6,611 nucleotides of DNA from Candidatus Hydrogenedentota bacterium (lineage in GTDB: Bacteria > Spirochaetota > Leptospiria > Turneriellales > J094), in NCBI GenBank assembly GCA_003695005.1, contig RFJE01000233.1:1-6611 (forward strand), written 5' to 3'. A program made the position numbers and the translations under genes. Under the pieces are notes generated by a model. That model did not search any database, was not told the origin of the DNA, and saw nothing but the letters and a program-made list of their open reading frames with translations. Shown here in pieces: positions 1-5,175 of the stretch (positions are counted from its first letter, which is position 1; each line of letters opens with the position of its first letter).

Positions 1-1
1 A

Positions 2-817
2 CATAAATCTCATTTTTTTGATGAATTAAAAAAATTTAATCCAAAAAATTTTGACGCTATTTTTCATTTAGGAGCATGCTCTTCCACTACTGAAACTGAC
101 TTTGATTACTTGTGGAACAATAACGTAGAATTTTCTATGCGTTTAGCAGAATATGCAATGGAAAATAAAATCCGTTATATTTATGCTTCTAGTGCAGCTA
201 CGTATGGCGCAATGGAGCAAGGCTTTTCGGATGATGAGAACCAACTAACGAACTTAAAACCTATTAACCGATATGGTTATTCCAAGCATAAATTTGATTT
301 AATGCTCTTAAAAAAAGGTTGGCTCAAAGAAACAGTTGGTTTAAAGTTTTTTAATGTCTATGGTCCAAATGAATACCATAAAGGTGACATGCGCAGTATG
401 ATTCACAAAGCTTTTGGCCAAATCCGCGAAACTGGTAAAATTAAACTTTTTAAATCCTATCGCAAGGAATTTGCAGATGGAGAGCAAAAGCGGGATTTCA
501 TTTATGTAAAAGATTGTGCCGAAGTTATGCTGTGGCTTTTAGAGAATAGCCAAGTTCATGGTATTTTTAATTTAGGAACAGGCCAAGCTCGCAGTTGGAA
601 TGATCTAGCAAAAGCAGTTTTTACCTCCATGAACCGCCCTGTGCAAATTGAATATATTGAAATGCCAAAGAACATTCGCAATGCATACCAGTACTTTACA
701 CAGGCAAATATGGACAAGTTGCGAAACGCAGGTTATACGCAAGCCTTTACTTCTCTCGAAGAAGGTGTTCAAGACTATGTAAAAAACTATTTAGAAAAAG
801 ATGGTTATTTAGTTTAG
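2..817 (+). CDS. hldD: ADP-L-glycero-D-manno-heptose 6-epimerase, C-terminal ~271 residues (5' truncated by window edge)
   Basis: Cytoplasmic NAD(P)-dependent epimerase of the extended short-chain dehydrogenase family. It converts ADP-D-glycero-D-manno-heptose to the L,D form, the heptose donor for the LPS inner core. The open frame runs in from the left edge without a stop, so the codon at 110 (TTG, Leu) is internal and not a start. Visible family landmarks, numbered from the first codon in the window: HLGACSSTTE (22-31), YASSAATYG (61-69) with the catalytic Ser/Thr region, YGYSK (91-95) as the YxxxK catalytic pair, FFNVYGPNE..HKG (116-128), KRDFIYV (163-169) and FNLGTG (189-194). These match E. 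coli HldD closely from memory. E. coli HldD is about 310 residues, so roughly 40-50 residues are missing, including the GxxGxxG nucleotide-binding motif. No hairpin of the type found after later genes follows it; crcB begins 72 bases on. Confidence 0.93.
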   Translation, partial: HKSHFFDELKKFNPKNFDAIFHLGACSSTTETDFDYLWNNNVEFSMRLAEYAMENKIRYIYASSAATYGAMEQGFSDDENQLTNLKPINRYGYSKHKFDLMLLKKGWLKETVGLKFFNVYGPNEYHKGDMRSMIHKAFGQIRETGKIKLFKSYRKEFADGEQKRDFIYVKDCAEVMLWLLENSQVHGIFNLGTGQARSWNDLAKAVFTSMNRPVQIEYIEMPKNIRNAYQYFTQANMDKLRNAGYTQAFTSLEEGVQDYVKNYLEKDGYLV

Positions 818-889
818 ACCGTTGATGAGTGTTTATCCCCTTATTTACCAAATCCTTGACGGTGGGTTTTTATCTCGCAGACTTGAGTA

Positions 890-1276
890 ATGAAGTATAT
901 TGTTATCGCGAGTGGTGGAGCTTTCGGAGCATTATTGCGGTATGCTTTATCGGGATTTATTTATCGCTTTTCGAGCAGCGGCTTTCCTGCGGGCACATTA
1001 GGGGTAAATTTACTAGGAGCTTTTGTGATTGGCCTTTTGTGGTCTTTTTTTGAAGAGTTTACCTTGCCACCAAATTTAAGGTCTTTTGTATTTATTGGAG
1101 TCATTGCATCGTTTACTACATTTTCCACGTATTGCTTAGAGACTTTAAACTTAGCTCGTGACGGAGAATGGAAATATGCGATTATGAATTTCTTGCTAAG
1201 TAATGTATTAGGGATTGGATTTGTGTTTTTAGGGTTTTTAGCCTTTCGGTGGATTTTACAACTTGTTCGGGGGTAA
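890..1276 (+). CDS. crcB: Fluoride exporter/channel CrcB (Fluc family)
   Basis: 128-residue, four-helix membrane protein of the CrcB/Fluc family, which forms antiparallel dimers that let fluoride leave the cytoplasm. Family motifs in order: GGAFGALLRY (9-18), GTLGVNLLGAFVIG (35-48) with the conserved pore Asn40, and GVIASFTTFSTY (70-81). The hydrophobic stretches lie at about 2-22, 35-55, 65-88 and 97-122. The TTFST signature is intact, but its last aromatic is Tyr81 where the best-studied homologues have the second 'Phe-box' phenylalanine. Length is typical. The ATG at 890 gives the expected N-terminus directly before GGxxG; its ribosome binding site is weak (TTGAG). The stop is one base before the DUF190 start, so the two are probably co-transcribed and translationally coupled. 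I see no fluoride riboswitch consensus upstream. Confidence 0.95.
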   Translation: MKYIVIASGGAFGALLRYALSGFIYRFSSSGFPAGTLGVNLLGAFVIGLLWSFFEEFTLPPNLRSFVFIGVIASFTTFSTYCLETLNLARDGEWKYAIMNFLLSNVLGIGFVFLGFLAFRWILQLVRG

Positions 1277-1277
1277 C

Positions 1278-1604
1278 ATGAAAGAGACAAAAGAAGGAAT
1301 TTTGCTTAGAATTTTTATTGGAGAGGATGATAGGTACAAGGGAAAACCACTTTATGAGCAAATTGTAACGAAAGCGAGAGAGCTTGGTTTAGCGGGTGCA
1401 ACGGTATTTCGAGGGATTTTAGGTTATGGTGCCAATAGCCGTTTACACTCTGCAAAACTTCTTCGTCTTAGCGAGGACATGCCGATGGTGATAGAGCTTG
1501 TGGATAGCGAAGAAAATATAAAAAAACTTCTTCCTTTTTTAGACGAATCCGTAAAGCAAGGTTTTGTTAGCATGGAAAAGGTAAAAGTAATTCGTTATAA
1601 ATAG
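1278..1604 (+). CDS. DUF190 family protein (PII-like fold), linked to crcB
   Basis: 108-residue soluble protein of the DUF190 family. The N-terminal LLRIFIGEDDRYKGKPLYE segment, the central GLAGATVFRGILGYG and SRLHSAKLLRLSEDMPMVIE, and the C-terminal KVKVIRYK are diagnostic. As I recall, solved DUF190 structures have a ferredoxin/PII-like trimeric fold that binds nucleotide; the cellular role is not established. Genes of this family are frequently next to crcB, so a link to fluoride handling is an inference from context. I choose ATG 1278 over the in-frame TTG at 1263, because 1278 is one base after the crcB stop and starts the conserved region; GGGGG at 1269-1273 is a poor ribosome binding site. 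That spacing suggests translational coupling with crcB. A perfect hairpin begins two bases after the stop codon. Confidence 0.92.
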   Translation: MKETKEGILLRIFIGEDDRYKGKPLYEQIVTKARELGLAGATVFRGILGYGANSRLHSAKLLRLSEDMPMVIELVDSEENIKKLLPFLDESVKQGFVSMEKVKVIRYK

Positions 1605-1605
1605 A

Positions 1606-1636
1606 CCATCGATACGTCGAAACGACGTATCGATGG
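1606..1636 (+). terminator. Perfect 14-bp hairpin, AAA loop, after DUF190 gene
   Basis: Left arm CCATCGATACGTCG (1606-1619), loop AAA (1620-1622), right arm 1623-1636, every base paired. It starts two bases after the DUF190 stop, where an intrinsic terminator would be expected. No run of T follows on either strand; the following bases are AATTAAATT. It may be a U-tract-less terminator or a 3'-end mRNA stabiliser. It also lies about 70 bases before thrS, so a role in a thrS leader cannot be excluded. Confidence 0.6.
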
Positions 1637-1705
1637 AATTAAATTAAAATTACTGAAATAGTACAAAATAGCTTACAGATTATCTCAATTTCGAAAACTT
1701 CCCTT

Positions 1706-3634
1706 ATGAGTCAGGCAGAGTTGGAAATTGAAGTAAGTGGTCAGCGGATTCCCGTGCAAAAAGGCCAAACATTTGCAGAAGCTTTGCAACAAGCAGATGA
1801 GAAAATTAAAAAGCAAGCGAAAAAGGCTCTTGCCGTTAAGCTTAATGGCAAAGAATACGATTTAAATGTTCCTGTTCCCGAAAGTGGCCATGTAGAACTT
1901 TTGCAGTTTGATTCTGACGAAGGTAAAAAAGTATTTTGGCACAGTTCTGCACATGTTTTAGCGCAAGCCTTAAAGAGGTTGTATCCCGATATTAAATTCG
2001 ATGATGGTCCGCCCCTATTGCAAGGTCCCGGCCATTTTTTTTATGATGTCTATACGGATCATAAAATTACCGAAGAGGATTTTCCTAAAATTGAAGAAGA
2101 GATTCAAAAAATTGTTCGAGAAAATTACACGATTACAAGACGGGAAATTCCAAAGGAAGAAGCTATTAAAAAGTTTAAAAACGAAGGGGAGCGTTTTAAG
2201 GTTGCGATTTTAGAAAACTTACCAAATGATGCTGTCATTTCATTATATAGGCAGGGTGAATTTGAAGACCTGTGTCGCGGACCACATGTTCCTTCTACCG
2301 GACGATTAGGGGTTTTTAAGCTTACTGCGGTGTCCGGCGCTTATTGGAAAGGCGACCCCGCGAATCCAATGTTACAGCGAATTTATGGTGTAAGTTTTCC
2401 GGATAAAAAAATGCTCAAAGAGTATTTATTTCGGATTGAGGAAGCAAAGAAAAGGGATCATCGTAAATTAGGCAAGGAACTCGATTTGTTTAGCTTTCAT
2501 CCCGAAGGCCCCGGGTTTCCGTTTTATCATGAAAAAGGTAGTATTTTATTTAATACATTAGCGAATTTTATTCGGAACGAATGCGAAAAACGAGGGTATA
2601 AAGAAATTCGCACCCCGATGATACTTTCGGAACAATTGTGGATCCAATCAGGGCACTATCAAAATTTTAAAGAAAATATGTATTTTACCGAAGTCGAGGA
2701 TAAAGAATTTGCTATTAAACCCATGAACTGTCCGGGAGCAAACCTTGTGTATAAAAGTGCTCCCCGCAGCTATCGAGATTTACCCCTTCGGTTAGCCGAA
2801 CTCGGGCTTGTACACCGTCATGAACTTTCTGGGGTGTTACATGGTTTATTTCGAGTGCGAGCCTTTACACAAGATGATGCTCATATTTATTGTACGCCGG
2901 ATGATTTACAGAAGGAAATTCGTTCCGCTATCGAATTTACAATCGACGTGTACAACAAGTTTGGATTTAAAGATACAATCATTTATGTGGCTACGAGACC
3001 GGAGAAATCACTTGGCTCGGACGAGATTTGGGAAAAAGCAACTTCTGCTTTAACACAAGCACTTTCTGATTTAAATTTAGAGTATAAAATTAAAGAAGGA
3101 GAAGGTGCTTTTTATGGACCAAAAATTGAGTTTAATATTAGTGATAGTTTAGGTCGCCAATGGCAATGTGGGACAATACAAGTAGACTTCTCGATGCCGG
3201 AGCGTTTTGAACTAGAATATATTGGTTCCGATGGCGCAAAGCACCGGCCTGTTATGGTTCATCGAGCTATTTTAGGATCGCTAGAACGGTTTATGGGAAT
3301 TTTACTCGAACATTATGCCGGAAAACTTCCGCTTTGGCTTTCCCCTGTTCAAGTTCGAGTCTTAAGTATTTCGGAAAACCAACATGATTATGCCAACAAA
3401 ATTACCGAAGATTTAAAAAAGGCGGGTTTTCGTGCAGAGGCCGATAACCGTAACGAAAAAATTGGATATAAAATTCGAGATTGGAATGCCAAAAAAATTA
3501 ATTATGCTTTAATTTTAGGGGAAAAAGAAAAACAAGAAAATACAGTAACGGTGCGTTCAAGAGGCGAAAAGGAAAGTTATACTGTTTCGCTTCGCGAATT
3601 TATAGACAAGCTTCATTCCGAGTTAGCACAGTAA
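1706..3634 (+). CDS. thrS: Threonyl-tRNA synthetase
   Basis: Class II aminoacyl-tRNA synthetase that charges tRNA-Thr in the cytoplasm and edits mischarged Ser. At 642 residues it is the same length as the E. coli enzyme. Domain order: N-terminal TGS domain (about 1-70); editing domain with HSSAH (79-83) and DLCRGPH (Cys190, His194); linker AKKRDHRKLGKELDLF; catalytic core with motif 2 HRHELSGVLHGLFRVRAFTQDDAH (370-393) and motif 3 ending HRAILGSLERF; C-terminal anticodon-binding domain (about 545-642). The zinc ligands Cys342, His393 and His519 are all present, at a constant offset from E. coli 334/385/511, as is Arg371. Oddities: the motif around the zinc Cys reads MNCPGA, where E. coli has MNCPGH, and the editing domain has GPGHFFYD in place of the shorter usual loop. 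The ATG at 1706 fits the TGS start but has no recognisable Shine-Dalgarno (CTTCCCTT precedes it). Confidence 0.98.
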   Translation: MSQAELEIEVSGQRIPVQKGQTFAEALQQADEKIKKQAKKALAVKLNGKEYDLNVPVPESGHVELLQFDSDEGKKVFWHSSAHVLAQALKRLYPDIKFDDGPPLLQGPGHFFYDVYTDHKITEEDFPKIEEEIQKIVRENYTITRREIPKEEAIKKFKNEGERFKVAILENLPNDAVISLYRQGEFEDLCRGPHVPSTGRLGVFKLTAVSGAYWKGDPANPMLQRIYGVSFPDKKMLKEYLFRIEEAKKRDHRKLGKELDLFSFHPEGPGFPFYHEKGSILFNTLANFIRNECEKRGYKEIRTPMILSEQLWIQSGHYQNFKENMYFTEVEDKEFAIKPMNCPGANLVYKSAPRSYRDLPLRLAELGLVHRHELSGVLHGLFRVRAFTQDDAHIYCTPDDLQKEIRSAIEFTIDVYNKFGFKDTIIYVATRPEKSLGSDEIWEKATSALTQALSDLNLEYKIKEGEGAFYGPKIEFNISDSLGRQWQCGTIQVDFSMPERFELEYIGSDGAKHRPVMVHRAILGSLERFMGILLEHYAGKLPLWLSPVQVRVLSISENQHDYANKITEDLKKAGFRAEADNRNEKIGYKIRDWNAKKINYALILGEKEKQENTVTVRSRGEKESYTVSLREFIDKLHSELAQ

Positions 3635-3673
3635 ATTATCAATCACATTGACGGCAATACCAGCAATTCTTGG

Positions 3674-3706
3674 CAGCGCTTCTCGGCGAAACGCCGAGAA
3701 GCGCTG
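3674..3706 (+). terminator. Perfect 15-bp hairpin, AAA loop, after thrS
   Basis: Left arm CAGCGCTTCTCGGCG (3674-3688), loop AAA (3689-3691), right arm 3692-3706, no mismatches. It lies 39 bases after the thrS stop. No T-run follows directly; the same AATTAAATT that follows the first hairpin abuts it (3707-3715). The upper stem TTCTCGGC/GCCGAGAA is shared with the hairpin after recA. It is probably a terminator or 3'-end protector for thrS. The stem is G/C-rich against an A/T-rich background. Confidence 0.65.
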
Positions 3707-3805
3707 AATTAAATTCAAAACAGGAAAAAAAATTACGGTTTTATGTCGTATTTTGCATGTTTTTTTACCTTTTTAGTAATTTTATTTCAACTAATGTCTT
3801 TTTTT

Positions 3806-3835
3806 TTGAAAAAAACACCCCCCTTTTGGTATTAT
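3806..3835 (+). promoter_or_regulatory. Sigma70-type promoter for recA with extended -10
   Basis: The -35 box TTGAAA (3806-3811) is separated by 18 bases from the -10 box TATTAT (3830-3835). The -10 is preceded by TGG (3827-3829), which satisfies the TGn extended -10 rule. This would start transcription at about 3842, giving a leader of about 100 bases before recA. The -35 sits inside a T9-G-A7 tract that may be intrinsically curved. Confidence 0.62.
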
Positions 3836-3846
3836 AGGGTAGAATT

Positions 3847-3874
3847 CAGCAATACAGCAATAGATGTATTGCTG
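3847..3874 (+). repeat. Three copies of octamer CAGCAATA at the recA transcription start (tandem pair plus inverted copy)
   Basis: CAGCAATA occurs at 3847-3854 and again immediately at 3855-3862; its reverse complement TATTGCTG is at 3867-3874 after GATG. Copy 1 with the inverted copy forms a 10-bp stem (CAGCAATACA/TGTATTGCTG, 8-base loop). Copy 2 with the inverted copy forms an 8-bp stem with a 4-base loop. The position, just downstream of the predicted -10 box, fits either an operator or a switchable leader hairpin. It does not match the LexA boxes I know (CTGT-N8-ACAG, GAAC-N4-GTTC, TTTG-N5-CAAA). Confidence 0.6.
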
Positions 3875-3879
3875 GGTCC

Positions 3880-3921
3880 ATGGAAGACTGGCGGGACATG
3901 GATTTTCTGCCAACTAAATAA
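3880..3921 (+). other. Possible 13-codon upstream ORF in the recA leader
   Basis: ATG at 3880 opens MEDWRDMDFLPTK and stops with TAA at 3919-3921, nine bases before the recA ribosome binding site. A second in-frame ATG at 3898 is preceded by GCGGGAC, a weak ribosome binding site. It would be translated from the predicted recA transcript. No database-known leader peptide comes to mind, and short ORFs like this arise often by chance. Confidence 0.22.
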
Positions 3922-3929
3922 AAATAAAT

Positions 3930-3935
3930 AAGGAG
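3930..3935 (+). promoter_or_regulatory. Strong Shine-Dalgarno for the upstream recA start
   Basis: AAGGAG at 3930-3935 with an 8-base spacer before ATG 3944. This is the best ribosome binding site on the + strand of the window. It supports use of the longer recA start. A second, slightly weaker site (AAGGAAG, 3992-3998) precedes the internal ATG at 4004 by five bases. Confidence 0.7.
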
Positions 3936-3943
3936 ATAAGAAT

Positions 3944-5107
3944 ATGCTTGACGAGAGTAAAAAAAATAAGACTTATGTCACTTATACTAACAAGGAAGTT
4001 ACAATGGCGGAGAAGATGACAGGCACAACCGGGAAAAATACGGATAATAAAAAAATTCAGGCGGAAAAAGAAAAAGCGCTAGAGCAAGCAATTTTGCAGC
4101 TCGAAAAGCAATTTGGCAAAGGTGCTGTAATGAAGTTAAACGGGGAAAATATTCAACAAATCCCTGCCATTCCAACGGGAGCCCTTCCCCTTGATATTGC
4201 ATTAGGAATTGGAGGCTTGCCACGAGGTCGTGTTGTAGAAATTTATGGTCCGGAGTCTTCGGGTAAAACAACCCTTACTCTTTCCGTCATTGCCCAAGCA
4301 CAAAAACTTGGTGGAAAAGCAGCTTTTATTGATGCAGAGCATGCATTAGACCCTTCCTATGCGAAAAAGTTAGGTGTACAAGTCGAAGAATTACTTGTTT
4401 CTCAACCGGATAGTGGAGAGCAGGCATTAGAAATTGCCGAAGCATTAGTTCGTTCCAATGCGCTCGATGTCATTGTTATCGATTCAGTTGCTGCATTAGT
4501 ACCAAAAGCAGAAATTGAAGGGGATATGGGCGATGCACACATGGGCTTACAAGCTCGTTTAATGTCACAAGCTCTTCGCAAATTAACGGGTGCGATTCAC
4601 AAAACCAATACCATTTTAATTTTTATTAACCAAATCCGGATGAAGATTGGCGTCATGTTTGGATCACCCGAAACAACCACAGGGGGGAATGCTCTTAAAT
4701 TTTACTCTTCCGTACGATTGGACATTCGTCGTATTGAATCCATGATGAAAGGGGATGAGCCAATTGGTGCAAGGGTTCGAGTAAAAATAGTAAAAAATAA
4801 GGTCGCTCCTCCGTTTCGTAAAACAGCATTTGATATTTTATTTAATAGTGGAATTTCACGAGAAGCTTGTATTTTAGATGAAGCGGTCAAACTCAATTTA
4901 GTCAAAAAGTCGGGTACATGGTATTCCATTGGCGAAGAAAAAATGGGGCAAGGCAAGGAAAATGCCCGTCAATTTTTAGTTGAGAATCCTCATTTGGCAG
5001 ACCAATTAGAAGCTAAAATTCGAGAGCACCATAAAGTACCTATCATTACTGCCAACGGAATTGTTCAACCTGCAAAGGCAACTGATAAAAAAACAGCAAA
5101 GGTGTAA
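3944..5107 (+). CDS. recA: RecA recombinase
   Basis: DNA-dependent ATPase that forms filaments on single-stranded DNA, drives homologous strand exchange and triggers LexA self-cleavage. Landmarks in the 387-residue reading: IEKQFGKG-like LEKQFGKG (53-60), Walker A GPESSGKT (102-109), [10 protein letters not shown] with catalytic Glu132, Walker B VIVID (176-180), loop L1 region [13 protein letters not shown] (191-203), [12 protein letters not shown] (229-240) and loop L2 [10 protein letters not shown] (241-250). The core is collinear with E. coli RecA. The N-terminus is about 35 residues longer. Starting instead at Met21 (ATG 4004, AAGGAAG five bases upstream) gives 367 residues and a more usual MAEKM... 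start, but the 3944 start has the stronger site, so either or both may be used. The C-terminus ends in a Lys/Thr/Ala-rich tail with no acidic run like that of E. coli. It has its own promoter, and a hairpin follows. Confidence 0.98.
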   Translation: MLDESKKNKTYVTYTNKEVTMAEKMTGTTGKNTDNKKIQAEKEKALEQAILQLEKQFGKGAVMKLNGENIQQIPAIPTGALPLDIALGIGGLPRGRVVEIYGPESSGKTTLTLSVIAQAQKLGGKAAFIDAEHALDPSYAKKLGVQVEELLVSQPDSGEQALEIAEALVRSNALDVIVIDSVAALVPKAEIEGDMGDAHMGLQARLMSQALRKLTGAIHKTNTILIFINQIRMKIGVMFGSPETTTGGNALKFYSSVRLDIRRIESMMKGDEPIGARVRVKIVKNKVAPPFRKTAFDILFNSGISREACILDEAVKLNLVKKSGTWYSIGEEKMGQGKENARQFLVENPHLADQLEAKIREHHKVPIITANGIVQPAKATDKKTAKV

Positions 5108-5112
5108 TACAA

Positions 5113-5154
5113 AGATTCAACAATTCTCGGCAAAAGCCGAGAATTGTTGAATCT
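5113..5154. terminator. Perfect 19-bp hairpin between convergent recA and minus-strand genes
   Basis: Left arm AGATTCAACAATTCTCGGC (5113-5131), loop AAAA (5132-5135), right arm 5136-5154, no mismatches. It begins five bases after the recA stop (5105-5107) and ends 21 bases before the stop of the minus-strand gene at 5176. It is therefore placed to act for both converging transcripts. There is no T-run on the recA side; on the other strand only TTTGTATT follows the arm. The upper stem TTCTCGGC/GCCGAGAA is identical to that of the hairpin after thrS. Confidence 0.7.
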
Positions 5155-5175
5155 AGAATAGGTCCCAAGAAACTT

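Larger units (their letters stand above)
3635..3943. other. 309-base intergenic region, thrS to recA
   Basis: No protein-coding gene is supported here; the 62-codon open frame across 3743-3931 has no ribosome binding site and spans the promoter. In order the gap contains: a GCAATAC-CAGCAATT repeat (3654-3668), a perfect hairpin (3674-3706), an A/T-rich stretch with a T7 run (3760-3766), T9-G-A7 and C6 homopolymers (3799-3823), the recA promoter (3806-3835), three CAGCAATA octamers (3847-3874), a possible short upstream ORF (3880-3921) and the recA ribosome binding site (3930-3935). Confidence 0.8.

Noticed and set aside
790..835. GATGG ... ACCG-TTGATGAG resembling pieces of the fluoride riboswitch before crcB
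   Set aside because: The motif pieces lack the pairing arms needed for P1-P3, and the first half lies inside the hldD coding end; looks like chance.
818..870. ACCGT (818-822) and ACGGT (859-863) followed by GGGTTTTT as an hldD terminator
   Set aside because: Only a 5-bp stem with a 36-base loop; too weak to call.
856..884. TTGACG as a -35 box for crcB
   Set aside because: No acceptable -10 at 16-18 bases; TATCTC is only 9 bases away.
1263..1277. TTG start adding five residues to DUF190
   Set aside because: ATG 1278 starts the conserved family region and is one base after the crcB stop.
829..1290. Overlapping open frames on both strands within crcB and other genes
   Set aside because: Shadows of real genes: they overlap strong family matches and have no family features of their own.
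3730..3766. Weak TACG/CGTA stem and T7 run as a classical terminator for thrS
   Set aside because: Four G/C-poor pairs with a mismatch, and the T-run is not adjacent to the stem; the hairpin at 3674 is far better.
3711..3850. Leptospira-type (TTTG-N5-CAAA), E. coli-type or Bacillus-type LexA box at recA
   Set aside because: No match found by eye on either strand; GAATTC at 3842-3847 is only a 6-base palindrome.
3743..3931. 62-codon open frame MSYFACFFTF... upstream of recA
   Set aside because: No ribosome binding site, spans the recA promoter and homopolymers, hydrophobicity is explained by T-runs.
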